Assembly: GCF_001543145.1 (NCBI RefSeq)
Contig: NZ_CP014160.1
Span: 868,001-932,000, forward strand
Reading direction: 5' to 3'
DNA: 64,000 nt
Source: Aerococcus sanguinicola
GTDB taxonomy: Bacteria > Bacillota > Bacilli > Lactobacillales > Aerococcaceae
Within the stretch, counting starts at the first letter, position 1, and the number at the start of each line of letters is the position of its first letter. The translations under genes and the position numbers were made by a program. This document shows positions 7,387 to 16,837 of the stretch, piece by piece. The notes under the pieces are model-generated. The model was not told the origin of the DNA, did no database searches, and was given only the letters and a program-made list of their open reading frames with translations.

Positions 7387-7474
7387 AAGAAAAAGCCCCT
7401 AGCTAGGAGGAGCTTTTGGAAAATATATTACGTTTTCGGCACTGAGCTTTGGGGTCTATGTGAGTGGATAGCCT

Positions 7475-7606
7475 CTAAAGCGAATTAAAGCCTGCTTCTA
7501 AACCTGCCACAATCGCATCCAAGTTGGAGATAATGGCCAGGGCAAAGACTAAGAAAAGAGCTGCAAGCCCTACACTTATTAAGCAATCTTTTTCTTTAAC
7601 TGTCAT
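7475..7606 (-). CDS. Small hydrophobic peptide, outlying member (43 aa)
   Basis: ATG at 7606 behind GAGGAGG. MTVKEKDCL, one hydrophobic helix (about residues 10-27), then SNLDAIVAGLEAGFNSL. The N-charged, single-helix, short-tail layout matches the three peptides at 3.8-5.0 kb, and the tail keeps an LD-----G-EAG pattern, but sequence identity is low. It is transcribed alone from the second direct-repeat promoter and is bounded by two near-identical terminators, so it is a single-gene unit of the same regulon. Candidate pheromone or effector peptide. Confidence 0.65.
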   Translation of the reverse strand: MTVKEKDCLISVGLAALFLVFALAIISNLDAIVAGLEAGFNSL

Positions 7607-7685
7607 GTTGATTCCTCCTCTCACTAGCTTATGATTAGAAGTGGTTAGCTTGCTTCTTTTAAACCGTCTCCTGATCGTTAAGATT

Positions 7686-7748
7686 AGTTTATCACCAAAA
7701 ATGAGTAAATACTTAAATTCATCATATGTGGTCGTTTTTTCATCATAT
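7686..7748 (-). promoter_or_regulatory. Second LytTR-type direct-repeat promoter
   Basis: TTCATCATAT at 7718-7727 and 7739-7748 (plus strand, 21 bp period), then 18 bp and the extended -10 TGATAAACT read leftward (7694-7686). The geometry is identical to 5099-5161. It drives the peptide gene at 7475-7606. Confidence 0.8.
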
Positions 7749-7767
7749 TTGGTAATTTTTCCCTAAT

Positions 7768-7816
7768 ATAAAATCCGTCACCTGCCATTCTTAAATGGTG
7801 TGACGGATTTTCTTTT
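7768..7816 (-). terminator. Terminator of the kdgT-like gene
   Basis: AAATCCGTCAC ... GTGACGGATTTT hairpin with A/T runs on both sides, directly after the permease stop; nearly the same sequence as 7338-7386. Confidence 0.8.
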
Positions 7817-8757
7817 TATTCAGCTTCTTTTTTCTGGAGGTGGTTGACCCAGCGTTCGGTCAACACAGGGCTGAGGAAACTGAGGATGACGACGGAGGCG
7901 AGGATCTGAGAGACAGCGGCGGTCTGATAATCTAAGAGTTGGGGATAGGTGGTTGCGAGGACGACGGGTACGGAGGTCGACAGGCCGGCCACATTGAGCA
8001 TGGCCAGGCCAGCTGTCCCATCATTGCCCAGGATCTTGTAGTCAACCAGGAAGAGGGGCGACATGAAGATGATGACCATCAGGGTTAGAAGGATGCCGGT
8101 TGGTCCAGCTTTGATGGCTTCTAAGACATTGGTCCCCTGGCCAATCGACCAGCCCAGCCAAGGGATCAAGACATTGAGTCCCGGCCCAAAGAGTTCCGCA
8201 AACTGTTTATCGAGATTCCCCAAGATAATCCCTAGGAGCATCGGAAGGAGGGTTGAAATCACCGGCATCCAGTCGAAGCCCCCGCTGGAGTAGACCAAGC
8301 CGAAAATAATCATCGGGAAGAGGGGGATACAGAAGAGACTGGTTAGGCCGAAAGCGTAAGGGTCATCTTCATTGCCATAGTCTTCACTGATGGAGAGATA
8401 GATGGCTGGGTTAATACTCAAGAGGGCGGTCGCTACCGCAATAGCTGGCATTCCCCAGATACCGCCATCGCCAAAGAAACGCAGGTAGGCAATAGTAACC
8501 AGGAAGGCGATCCCCAGCTTAACGAGAAAGAGAATCCCCTGGCGCTTGAGAACTCGGACCAAGCGTTTGAGGTCAATCCCCACTCCCGAACAGAAGCAGA
8601 GCAAGCCAATAATAAAACCCTGGCCTTCCCCAGCTAAGAGGGACTGGCTGATCCCTCCGATCTTAAAGAGATTGGGCCACAAGGTATACAGAACCATCGA
8701 GATAAACATGGGGACGAGAAAAGTCCCTGCCGGTATCTTTTTAATTTTTTCTAACAT
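7816..8757 (-). CDS. kdgT: 2-keto-3-deoxygluconate permease family (KdgT-like)
   Basis: About 313 residues from the ATG at 8757, where AAAAGGAG gives the ribosome site; a longer frame to 8817 lacks one. The sequence MLEKIKKIPAGTFLVPMFIS and the internal GVGIDLKRLVRVLKRQG and NPAIYLSISEDYG blocks are typical of KdgT (PF03812), which imports 2-keto-3-deoxygluconate by proton symport. About ten membrane segments are predicted. No KDG kinase or aldolase gene lies nearby, so the substrate stays a family-level assignment. It stands alone between its own terminator and the divergent metE promoter. Confidence 0.8.
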   Translation of the reverse strand: MLEKIKKIPAGTFLVPMFISMVLYTLWPNLFKIGGISQSLLAGEGQGFIIGLLCFCSGVGIDLKRLVRVLKRQGILFLVKLGIAFLVTIAYLRFFGDGGIWGMPAIAVATALLSINPAIYLSISEDYGNEDDPYAFGLTSLFCIPLFPMIIFGLVYSSGGFDWMPVISTLLPMLLGIILGNLDKQFAELFGPGLNVLIPWLGWSIGQGTNVLEAIKAGPTGILLTLMVIIFMSPLFLVDYKILGNDGTAGLAMLNVAGLSTSVPVVLATTYPQLLDYQTAAVSQILASVVILSFLSPVLTERWVNHLQKKEAE

Positions 8758-8900
8758 AGGCGCTCCTTTTAAAGTCTGTTCATGCGAATGCTGGGCCAAA
8801 GCGAGCCGAATGCTCACAAATACTTACTCATATTTTATCAAAAAATAGGCTATATACGAAATGATAAGGCCATTCTATCTCTTAAACCCCAGCCCTATCC

Positions 8901-8968
8901 ATAGCGACTGGCTATTCTTCTTGATTCAAAGTGCGTATTACCGCTCAGTCTGCCCCCTCTGCTATACT
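8901..8968 (+). promoter_or_regulatory. metE promoter with upstream palindrome
   Basis: An extended -10 (TGCTATACT) ends at 8968. Upstream at 8901-8915 is the perfect palindrome ATAGC-GACTG-GCTAT, the size and T-N11-A form expected for a LysR-type operator such as MetR/MtaR. No SAM riboswitch or T-box is seen in the 200-base leader. Confidence 0.45.
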
Positions 8969-9024
8969 TAAGCCATTCAAAAATGTACTTCCCCCATTAT
9001 TAAAAGCAAAAAGGAGCCAGTCTT

Positions 9025-11304
9025 ATGCAAACATCAATTATCGGTTACCCGCGCATCGGGGCCCTCAGAGAACTCAAATTCCAAACTGAAAAATACTTCC
9101 GTCATGAAATTAGCGAGGCCGACCTCCAGGAGACGGCCCGGCAGATTCGCCAGGACCAGTGGCTCAAGCAGAAGGCGAGCGGCTTGGACTTCATCCCATC
9201 CAATGACTTCTCCTTCTACGATGGCTTCCTAGATACGGCGGTCCTCTTCAACATCGTGCCCAAGCGCTACCAGGACCTCCAAGTCTCTGACCTAGACAGC
9301 TACTTCGCCCAGGCCCGGGGCTACCAGGGAGAAGCGGGCGACGTTAAGGCCCTGGCCATGAAGAAGTGGTTCAACACCAACTACCACTACATGGTCGCCG
9401 AGATTGAGGACGATACCGTGGTCAAGCTGGCCAACAGCCGGGTGGTCGACCACTACCGGGAAGCCAAGGCCCTGGGCGTTGAGACCCAGCCTAGCCTCAT
9501 TGGTCCCTTCACCCTGCTCAAGAAGCTCCGCTATCTGGGCCAGAAGACCGCCCAAGACTTCAAGGCAGACCTCAGCCAAGCCTATAGCCAACTCCTCCAA
9601 ACTTTAGCAGCTGAGGGCGTGTCCTGGGTCCAGCTGGATGAACCCGACCTTGTCTATGACCTTAGCGTGGAAGATATCCAACTCTTCCAAGACCTCTACC
9701 AAGCCATCCTCCCCAAGAAGGGAGCGGTCAAGGTCCTCCTCCAAACTTACTTCGGAGACATCCGCGACATCTACCAGGAAGTCATTGCCCTCGACTTCGA
9801 CGGCATCGGCTTAGACTTCCTAGAAGGCCGGAAGACCCTAGAACTCGTCGAAAAATATGGTTTTCCAAGCGACAAGCTCCTCTTTGCGGGCTTGGTCAAT
9901 GGGAAGAACATCTGGCGCAACCACTACCAGGAGACCTTGGACTTGGTGGACCGCTTAGAAGCTCAAGGGATTGCCCTGGTCTTGAATAGCTCCTGCTCCC
10001 TCCTCCATGTGCCTTATCGTTTGGCCCCAGAAGAGCAATTGAAGGCCGACTACAAGGCCCACTTCGCCTTCGCTGAAGAGAAACTCCAAGAGCTCCAAGA
10101 ACTCAAGCACCTAGCTGGAAGCGACCGTCAGGCTGAGCCCGCCTACCAAGCCAACCAGGCCCTTTTTGCCCACCGGCCGGATGCCGACGATGCTAAGGTC
10201 CAGGCCCGGGTCCAAGGGATTGAAGAAGCGCTCTTCAACCGCCAGCCAGCTTTTGCGGAACGGGAAGCCCTGCAGAAGGCAGCTTTCAACCTGCCCCTCT
10301 TACCAACGACCACCATCGGCTCCTTCCCCCAAACTAAGGAAGTGAAGAAGAACCGGTCCGACTTCAAGAAGGGGCTCATCAGCCGGGAAGCCTATGAAGA
10401 CTTCAACCGCCAAGCTATCGATGACTGCCTCCGCCGCCAAGAGGAGATTGGCCTCGATGTCCTGGTCCACGGGGAATTCGAACGCAATGACATGGTGGAA
10501 TACTTCGGGGAACGGCTCCAGGGCTATCTCTTCACCCAGTATGCCTGGGTCCAGTCTTACGGGACTCGCTGTGTGAAGCCACCGATTATCTGGGGCGACA
10601 TCTCCCGTCCCCAAGCCATGACCGTCCCTTGGTCAACCTATGCCCAGAGTCGGACCGAGCACCTGGTCAAGGGCATGTTAACCGGTCCTGTAACCATCCT
10701 CAATTGGTCCTTCCCACGTGAAGATATCTCCTTGAAGACCTCAACCTACCAGATTGCCCTGGCCATCCGCGATGAAGTCCTGGACCTGGAAGCCCAGGGG
10801 ATCCGCATCATCCAGATCGATGAAGCGGCCCTGCGCGAGAAGCTCCCCCTCCGCCAAACGGACTGGTACAGTCAATACCTCGACTGGGCCATCCCCGCCT
10901 TCCGCCTGGTACACAGCGGCGTCCAAGCGACCACCCAAATCCACACCCACATGTGCTATAGCGAGTTTACCGATATTATTCCCGCCATCGACCAGATGGA
11001 TGCCGACGTGATCAGCTTCGAAGCTTCGCGCTCCGACCTCGAAATTCTCGATAGCCTCAAAGCCCAAAACTTCCAGACCGAAGTTGGCCCCGGCGTTTAC
11101 GATATCCACTCCCCTCGTGTCCCTTCCGTCGATGAAATCAAAACCAGCATTAGAAAGATCTTGGACAAGGTCGCCATCCAGAAAGTCTGGATCAATCCTG
11201 ACTGCGGTCTGAAGACACGCGGTTGGGAGGAAACTAGCGCATCCCTCAAGCACCTGGTCCAAGCTACAGAGGAAATCCGCCATGAAAACGAAAGAACTTT
11301 TTAA
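9025..11304 (+). CDS. metE: Cobalamin-independent methionine synthase
   Basis: Full-length MetE (759 residues). It transfers the methyl group of 5-methyltetrahydrofolate (polyglutamate) to homocysteine in the cytosol. The N-terminal half begins [17 protein letters not shown]; the C-terminal catalytic half opens with [17 protein letters not shown]. Zinc ligands are visible in the [10 protein letters not shown] segment (His/Cys) and the late NPDCGLKTR cysteine. The ATG follows AAAAAGGAG. metF overlaps its 3' end by 23 bases, giving a metEF operon in which MetF supplies the methyl donor. A LysR-type operator candidate lies upstream. Confidence 0.96.
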   Translation: MQTSIIGYPRIGALRELKFQTEKYFRHEISEADLQETARQIRQDQWLKQKASGLDFIPSNDFSFYDGFLDTAVLFNIVPKRYQDLQVSDLDSYFAQARGYQGEAGDVKALAMKKWFNTNYHYMVAEIEDDTVVKLANSRVVDHYREAKALGVETQPSLIGPFTLLKKLRYLGQKTAQDFKADLSQAYSQLLQTLAAEGVSWVQLDEPDLVYDLSVEDIQLFQDLYQAILPKKGAVKVLLQTYFGDIRDIYQEVIALDFDGIGLDFLEGRKTLELVEKYGFPSDKLLFAGLVNGKNIWRNHYQETLDLVDRLEAQGIALVLNSSCSLLHVPYRLAPEEQLKADYKAHFAFAEEKLQELQELKHLAGSDRQAEPAYQANQALFAHRPDADDAKVQARVQGIEEALFNRQPAFAEREALQKAAFNLPLLPTTTIGSFPQTKEVKKNRSDFKKGLISREAYEDFNRQAIDDCLRRQEEIGLDVLVHGEFERNDMVEYFGERLQGYLFTQYAWVQSYGTRCVKPPIIWGDISRPQAMTVPWSTYAQSRTEHLVKGMLTGPVTILNWSFPREDISLKTSTYQIALAIRDEVLDLEAQGIRIIQIDEAALREKLPLRQTDWYSQYLDWAIPAFRLVHSGVQATTQIHTHMCYSEFTDIIPAIDQMDADVISFEASRSDLEILDSLKAQNFQTEVGPGVYDIHSPRVPSVDEIKTSIRKILDKVAIQKVWINPDCGLKTRGWEETSASLKHLVQATEEIRHENERTF

Positions 11305-12136
11305 AGAAAAAACCGTCTTCTCCTATGAGGTCTTCCCACCCAAGAAGACCTCTGGACCCCAAAGTATCTATAAAACCTTAGAAGAACTCAAAAGCCTATC
11401 CCCCGACTGTATCAGCGTCACTTACGGCGCTGGGGGCGGGGACAACAATGACGAGAGTTTCAAGATAGCTCAGACTATCAAGGGCTACGGCATTGAAAGC
11501 ATCGCCCACCTGCCCTGCATCGGGATGACCAAGGCCGACCTGGAAGAGAAGTTGGAAGAACTCCAGGCCCTTCAAGTGGAAAATATCCTGGCCCTGCGCG
11601 GGGACCTGCCGGCTGACGACTATGCGCCCGGTGACTTCAGCTATGCCTCTGACATGGTCCGCTTCATCAAGGACAAGGGGGACTTCAACGTTGTCGCTGC
11701 CTGCTATCCCGAAGGCCATATCGACTGCAAGGACAAGGTCCAAGACATCAAGCACCTCAAGACCAAGGTCGATGCCGGCGTGGACCAGCTCATCACCCAG
11801 CTCTTCCTCGACAACAACGACTTCTACGCCTTCCGCGAACGCTGCGAACTGGCTGATATCAACGTCCCTATTGAAGCCGGGATCATGCCGGTGGTCAACA
11901 AGCGGCAGATCGAGCGGATGACCAGTCTCTGCGGGGTCAAGCTCCCTGACAAGTTTGTCAAGATGATGGACCGCTACCAAGACAAGCCTGTCGCCATGCG
12001 CGACGCCGGTATTGCCTACGCCGTCAACCAAATCGTCGACCTCATCAGCCAGGGTGTCGACGGCATCCACCTCTACACCATGAACAACCCCTATATCGCC
12101 AAAAAAATCCACGAAGCTGTCCATAATCTCCTCTAA
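11282..12136 (+). CDS. metF: 5,10-methylenetetrahydrofolate reductase
   Basis: A 284-residue FAD enzyme of the MetF family that reduces 5,10-methylene-THF to 5-methyl-THF for MetE. The N-terminal FSYEVFPPK motif contains the catalytic glutamate; VTYGAGGG and LRGDLP are folate/FAD-binding signatures, and the late GIMPV segment is typical. The start overlaps the end of metE (ATG at 11282, metE stop at 11304), so the two are translationally coupled. A terminator hairpin follows immediately. Confidence 0.95.
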   Translation: MKTKELFKEKTVFSYEVFPPKKTSGPQSIYKTLEELKSLSPDCISVTYGAGGGDNNDESFKIAQTIKGYGIESIAHLPCIGMTKADLEEKLEELQALQVENILALRGDLPADDYAPGDFSYASDMVRFIKDKGDFNVVAACYPEGHIDCKDKVQDIKHLKTKVDAGVDQLITQLFLDNNDFYAFRERCELADINVPIEAGIMPVVNKRQIERMTSLCGVKLPDKFVKMMDRYQDKPVAMRDAGIAYAVNQIVDLISQGVDGIHLYTMNNPYIAKKIHEAVHNLL

Positions 12137-12137
12137 A

Positions 12138-12190
12138 AAAAGCGCCACTTCCTCGCGACCTGAAAGGGTCAGGGAACTGGCGCTTTTGCT
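12138..12190. terminator. Bidirectional terminator after metF
   Basis: AAAAGCGCCA ... TGGCGCTTTT hairpin with A-rich left and T-rich right sides; it serves metF and the opposing small ORF at 12191-12367. Confidence 0.75.
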
Positions 12191-12367
12191 TTAGATGTCT
12201 TTGCCGAACTTTTTGAAGATAAATTTAAAGACAAAGTAGAAACAAAGGTAAATAATAAAGAAACTAAAAAACTTCTCCCAGTAACTCGTCAACTGGAAAT
12301 AATCTTGAACTAGACCATTGGCTATAAAAGTACAAAAGGATACGATAAAAAAGAAGATAAAGTACAT
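12191..12367 (-). CDS. Small membrane protein (58 aa), uncertain
   Basis: ATG at 12367 with GGGAGGGAG eleven bases upstream. The product is highly hydrophobic with two helices (MYFIFFFIVSFCTFIANG and KFFSFFIIYLCFYFVFKF) and a basic end KKFGKDI. The stop abuts the shared terminator. A two-helix membrane protein encoded alone is plausible, but there is no family match to support it and composition-driven false ORFs are common in AT-rich gaps. Confidence 0.4.
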   Translation of the reverse strand: MYFIFFFIVSFCTFIANGLVQDYFQLTSYWEKFFSFFIIYLCFYFVFKFIFKKFGKDI

Positions 12368-12635
12368 GAGCTAAGTCTCCCTCCCAAAGAAAATCCTGGC
12401 TTCAAGCCTATCCTAGCAGATAAGCCAGCTCATAACAAGCCAAGCTTGAATCTATTCGCTAGCTTTAGGTCCCAGCTAGATGCCGAAAGCTTAAATTAAG
12501 AGCTAGCTGCTTCAAGATCCCAGATAGCTGACTGGACTGATTATTAATAGACCACTACTTTCCATATCCATTAATCTTGAGCAGAAACGGAACGAATGCG
12601 ATTTGATTGATATTCTTGTCATTTACAGACTCCGA
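12368..12635. other. Gap with no gene; short relic of family B repeat
   Basis: No convincing reading frame. A stretch near 12579-12597 (TTGAGCAGAAACGGAACG) resembles the first arm of the family B element, without its partner arm. Confidence 0.3.
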
Positions 12636-12668
12636 CAAAAAAGCCTGGGAGGTCCACCTGCCAGGCTG
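12636..12668 (-). terminator. Terminator of the pur operon
   Basis: On the minus strand AGCCTGG-CAGGTGGACCTC-CCAGGCT is followed by TTTTTTGTC, about 30 bases after the purB stop. Confidence 0.85.
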
Positions 12669-12698
12669 CTTTGCATATATAGATTCCAGTTCCTACCA

Positions 12699-13991
12699 TT
12701 ATATACCCAAACGTTCAAAGATTTCATCCACCCGTTGGAGGTGGTAGTGGTAGTCGAAAGCATCATCGATCTCTTCAGGACTGAGGAGGTCAGTGATCTC
12801 TTCATTGCCTTCGACGAGTTCGCGGAAGTCGCGCTGGTCGTCCCAGGACTGGGCGGTCAGGGGTTGAACCAGGTCATAGGCGGCTTCGCGGGATAGTCCT
12901 TGGTCCACCAGCTTGAGAAGTAAGCGCTGGCTGTAGATCAAGCCGTGAGTGGCCTGCATGTTCCGCAACATATTGTCTGGGAAAACCGTTAAGTCTTCCA
13001 CAATCTTCCCGAAGCGGCGGATCATGTAATTGACTAGGATGGTGGTATCAGAGAGGATAATCCGCTCCGCGCTGGAATGGGAGATATCCCGCTCATGCCA
13101 GAGGGAGACGTTCTCGTAAGCCGTTACCACATGGCCCCGGCAGACCCGAGCTAGGCCAGTCACATTTTCGCTGGAAATGGGGTTACGCTTATGGGGCATG
13201 GCGCTGGATCCTTTTTGACCCTTGGCGAAGTATTCTTCCACTTCCCGGGTTTCTGACTTCTGGAGATGGCGGATTTCCGTAGCCATGTTTTCAATGGAAG
13301 TGGCGATCAAAGCCAAACAGGCAATATATTCGGCGTGGAGGTCGCGAGGTAAAACTTGGGTAGAAATTTCCTGGGCGCGGATGCCTAAATGGTCGCAGAC
13401 ATAGGCTTCGACGGCAGTTGGCACATTAGCGAAGGTCCCCACAGCTCCGGAAATCTTCCCGGCTTCAACACCCTTCGCCGCATGGTCAAAGCGGTCGATC
13501 TGGCGCTTGATTTCCGAATAATAGCGGGCCATCTTCAAGCCAAAGGTCGTCGGTTCGGCATGAACGCCATGGGTCCGGCCCATGCAGACGGTGTGCTTGT
13601 ATTTTTGGGCTTTCTTTTTCAGGATCTCAAGGAACCAAACCAAATCTTGACGGATAATGTCATTGGCCTGCTTGAGCTGGTAGCCTTGAGCGGTGTCCAC
13701 CACATCAGTCGAAGTGAGGCCATAGTGGACCCACTTGCGCTCTTCGCCTAGGGATTCAGACACACAGCGGGTGAAGGCCACCACATCGTGCCGGGTTTGG
13801 GCTTCGATTTCTTGGATGCGGTCGACATCGAAGCTTGCCTTGGCACGGATTTTTTTAACATCCTCTTGGGGAATTTCGCCAAGCTCAGCCCAGGCTTCGG
13901 CTGCTAGGATTTCAACTTCTAGCCAGCATTTGTAGCGGTTATCATCGGACCAAACTCGGGCCATTTCGGGACGGGTATAGCGTGGAATCAT
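12699..13991 (-). CDS. purB: Adenylosuccinate lyase, operon copy
   Basis: A 430-residue lyase of the fumarase/aspartase superfamily. It acts twice in AMP synthesis: SAICAR to AICAR, and adenylosuccinate to AMP. The signature loop [10 protein letters not shown] carries the mobile catalytic region; the [10 protein letters not shown] and [10 protein letters not shown] blocks contain the other active-site residues. Its ATG overlaps the purD stop (ATGA), so it is the translationally coupled last gene of the pur operon. A second copy with one amino-acid difference lies at 26365-27657. From 13165 to 13907 the two genes are identical by eye, while the downstream third carries many silent differences, the signature of recent gene conversion. 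Confidence 0.96.
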   Translation of the reverse strand: MIPRYTRPEMARVWSDDNRYKCWLEVEILAAEAWAELGEIPQEDVKKIRAKASFDVDRIQEIEAQTRHDVVAFTRCVSESLGEERKWVHYGLTSTDVVDTAQGYQLKQANDIIRQDLVWFLEILKKKAQKYKHTVCMGRTHGVHAEPTTFGLKMARYYSEIKRQIDRFDHAAKGVEAGKISGAVGTFANVPTAVEAYVCDHLGIRAQEISTQVLPRDLHAEYIACLALIATSIENMATEIRHLQKSETREVEEYFAKGQKGSSAMPHKRNPISSENVTGLARVCRGHVVTAYENVSLWHERDISHSSAERIILSDTTILVNYMIRRFGKIVEDLTVFPDNMLRNMQATHGLIYSQRLLLKLVDQGLSREAAYDLVQPLTAQSWDDQRDFRELVEGNEEITDLLSPEEIDDAFDYHYHLQRVDEIFERLGI

Positions 13992-15274
13992 GAAATCTTT
14001 TCCTCCTTAGGCTGGGTGATGGCTTGGCCACCAATGTCGTGACGGTAGAAGGTCTGTGGGATGGGGTGTTGGTCGAGTAAGGCATAGACTCGCTCAGCAG
14101 CTTGGGTCAGATCTCTTCCCTGGGCCACGGCCATGAGGATGCGGCCACCCTGAGCGGTCAAGTGACCTGACTTTTCGCCCACTCCTGCATAGATTAGAGA
14201 AATTTCTGAGGGACAAGCTTGAACGAGAGGGGTCAGGTCCATCCCCTTGGCATAGGGCGTCGGATAACCTTCCGCTGCCAGGACCACCCCCAGGCTAGGC
14301 CCTGTCTCATTCAAGGTCAACTGGGCAGGCTGGCCCTCCAAGAGCTGGTCAATGGTCTCAGCGAAATCGTCTCCCAACAAGGGCATGAGGATCTGGGTTT
14401 CGGGATCGCCAAAGCGAGTATTGAATTCAATCACCTTAGGCCCCTCAGCCGTCAGCATGAGCCCGGTATAGAGAACACCGCTATAGGGATGTCCCGCCGC
14501 TTCCATAGCCTGGAGCAAGGGATCGACAATCGTGCGGACCACTTCTTGGTAGAGGGCTTCGCTCACAAAAGGCACCGGCGCATAGGCCCCCATCCCACCC
14601 GTATTAGGACCGCGGTCCTGGTCATAGGCCCGCTTGTGGTCTTGGGCAGTGGGCAGGTGGAGGACCTGGCCATCATGGACCAAGCTAAAGAAGGAAAATT
14701 CTGGGCCAGTCAAACACTCTTCCACCACGACCTGGGATTGGCTCCCATAGCGCTTGTCCTCCAAGATATCGGCCAAGGCGGCTTCGGCTGACGCTAGGTC
14801 CTGGGCAATGACCACACCTTTACCGGCAGCTGGCCCATCCGCCTTGATGACCAAGGGAAATGACGCCGCTTGGATATAGGCCTGGGCCGTTGGAAAGTCT
14901 GTAAAAACCTGGTAGTGGGCTGTGGGAATCCCGTTCTCAACCAAGATCTCCTTGGCAAATTTCTTGGAAGATTCCAAGCGAGCTGCTGCCTGGCTGGGGC
15001 CAAAAATTTTTTGCCCCGCAGCCCGAAAGCGGTCCACGATGCCCAAGAAAAGGGGGAGCTCAGGGCCAACAAAGGTCCAGTCAATCTCGGTCGCTTGGGC
15101 CCAAGCCAAAAGCTCATCAACCTGGTCAACAGCTAGGGGGACTAATTTGATCCCATCACTTGCCATACCTGGATTACCGGGTGCGCAATAGACCTGGTCC
15201 ACCTGGTCACTCTGCATAAATTTGCGGGCTAGGGCGTGTTCACGGCCGCCCCCACCAATCACTAATACTTTCAT
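13988..15274 (-). CDS. purD: Phosphoribosylamine-glycine ligase
   Basis: A 428-residue GAR synthetase: ATP + glycine + phosphoribosylamine to GAR. The N-terminal [16 protein letters not shown] nucleotide-fold motif, the ATP-grasp region ([18 protein letters not shown]) and the metal-binding end [14 protein letters not shown] are all present. Normal length for the family. It sits 9 bases after purH and overlaps purB by 4 bases, giving tight operon coupling. Confidence 0.96.
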   Translation of the reverse strand: MKVLVIGGGGREHALARKFMQSDQVDQVYCAPGNPGMASDGIKLVPLAVDQVDELLAWAQATEIDWTFVGPELPLFLGIVDRFRAAGQKIFGPSQAAARLESSKKFAKEILVENGIPTAHYQVFTDFPTAQAYIQAASFPLVIKADGPAAGKGVVIAQDLASAEAALADILEDKRYGSQSQVVVEECLTGPEFSFFSLVHDGQVLHLPTAQDHKRAYDQDRGPNTGGMGAYAPVPFVSEALYQEVVRTIVDPLLQAMEAAGHPYSGVLYTGLMLTAEGPKVIEFNTRFGDPETQILMPLLGDDFAETIDQLLEGQPAQLTLNETGPSLGVVLAAEGYPTPYAKGMDLTPLVQACPSEISLIYAGVGEKSGHLTAQGGRILMAVAQGRDLTQAAERVYALLDQHPIPQTFYRHDIGGQAITQPKEEKIS

Positions 15275-15283
15275 TCCAACCTC

Positions 15284-16837
15284 CTAGTGTCTAAAGTGTC
15301 TCCGGCCCGTTTTCAACATGGGTATCTGGGCCGCATCGGTCACTGCAATGGAATCGTCATCGTGGATGGAACCTGCGGGCTGGACGATCGCCTTGATGCC
15401 ATGAGAGACCGCATATTCAGCCGTATCGGCCATGGGCAGGTAGGCATCACTGGCGAGGACCATATTCGACCGGTCCACCCCATGGGGATTAGCCAGGGCT
15501 TCTTGGATGGCCAATTCGCAGGCCCCCACCCGGTTCATCTGGCCAGCTCCAATCCCTAGACTCTGCACATCATTAGCCACCACAATGGCATTGGATTTCA
15601 CGTGTTTGACCAACTTCCAAGCTAATTCCAAGGCCTGGTCCTGTTTGGGGTCAGCTGCTATCTGACCCATGGCTGGCCAGTCGGAAGCGTGGACCGCTTG
15701 GGGAATGTCCTGGTCTTGGACCAAAAGCCCCCCCATCACCGACACATATTCCTTAGCTGGAGCAGGACTCTGATCGAAGTGGTCCAGGGCCAAGAGGCGT
15801 AAGTTTTTCTTGCTTGCCAGTAGGTCTAGGGCTTCGGCATCAAAAGAGGGCGCAATCACAATCTCTAAGAAAATCGGCTGGAGGGCTTCAGCCAAAGCCC
15901 GGGTCACCGGCCGGTTGACAACCACAACCCCCCCGTAGATGGACTGGGAATCGGCTTCATAACAGCGCTGGAAGGCGAGTTCAATGGTCTCGCCTAAACC
16001 CATGCCACAGGGGTTCATGTGTTTGACCGCAATGACAGCGGGGACTTGGAATTCCGCAATCATCCGCAGAGCGGCATCGGCGTCCTTAATATTATTGTAG
16101 GAGAGGGCCTTACCTTGGAGCTGTTGAGCTTGGACCAGGCTATAGGACGGAGCTAGGGGCTCTTGGTAGAAGGCAGCAGCTTGGTGGCTGTTCTCCCCAT
16201 AGCGGAGCTCTTGTTTGAGGTCATAGGTCAAAGTAAGCTTTTCCGGTTCGCTTTCGCCGACAAAGTTCGTCAGGTACTGGGCAATCAGGGCATCGTACTG
16301 GGCCGTTTGTCGGAAGACCTTAGCCGCCAAGTGAGCCCTCAAGTCCAGGCTGGTCTGGCCCTCAGCCGCGACTTCCTTTTGGACCCGGTCATAGTCAGCG
16401 GGGTCGGTAAGGACAGTCACCGACTGGTAGTTCTTGGCCGCACTCCGCAGCATGGAGGGGCCACCGATGTCAATGTTTTCAATCAGGTCGGCGTGGCTCG
16501 CATGGGCCTGGGCCAGGGTCGCCTTGAAGGGGTAGAGGTTGACCACCACATAGTCGATGGCTTCAATCCCATGGTCGGCCAAGGCTTGAAGGTGGCTGGC
16601 CTGGTCGCGACGGGCGAGGAGGCCCCCATGGATCTTAGGGTGGAGGGTCTTGACCCGGCCATCCAGAATTTCCGGGAAGCCAGTCACTTCCTCCACAGCC
16701 GTCGCTGGAACCCCCGCCTCATTGAGGGCTCGGAGGGTTCCCCCCGTCGAAATAATGTCAATCCCTTGGTCGGCTAAAAATTGGGCAAAAGCAACAATTC
16801 CGGTCTTATCTGACACACTGATTAAGGCTCTAGGCAT
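15284..16837 (-). CDS. purH: Bifunctional AICAR transformylase/IMP cyclohydrolase
   Basis: A 517-residue bifunctional enzyme for the last two steps to IMP. The N-terminal MGS-like cyclohydrolase domain (MPRALISVSDKTGIVAFAQ, ISTGGTLRAL, VKTLHPKIHGGLL) is followed by the transformylase domain, with the KHMNPCG motif bearing the catalytic lysine and histidine. It overlaps the end of purN by 8 bases. The second activity uses 10-formyl-THF from the one-carbon pool. Confidence 0.96.
   Translation of the reverse strand: MPRALISVSDKTGIVAFAQFLADQGIDIISTGGTLRALNEAGVPATAVEEVTGFPEILDGRVKTLHPKIHGGLLARRDQASHLQALADHGIEAIDYVVVNLYPFKATLAQAHASHADLIENIDIGGPSMLRSAAKNYQSVTVLTDPADYDRVQKEVAAEGQTSLDLRAHLAAKVFRQTAQYDALIAQYLTNFVGESEPEKLTLTYDLKQELRYGENSHQAAAFYQEPLAPSYSLVQAQQLQGKALSYNNIKDADAALRMIAEFQVPAVIAVKHMNPCGMGLGETIELAFQRCYEADSQSIYGGVVVVNRPVTRALAEALQPIFLEIVIAPSFDAEALDLLASKKNLRLLALDHFDQSPAPAKEYVSVMGGLLVQDQDIPQAVHASDWPAMGQIAADPKQDQALELAWKLVKHVKSNAIVVANDVQSLGIGAGQMNRVGACELAIQEALANPHGVDRSNMVLASDAYLPMADTAEYAVSHGIKAIVQPAGSIHDDDSIAVTDAAQIPMLKTGRRHFRH

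Noticed and set aside
8818..9024. SAM riboswitch or T-box before metE
   Set aside because: Only ~60 bases separate the likely transcription start from the ATG and no conserved leader motif is present.
11396..12148. Long antisense frames opposite metF, purH, purL, purD and others (up to 250 codons)
   Set aside because: Mirror frames of GC-rich coding sequence; the sense genes are certain and the antisense products resemble no protein.
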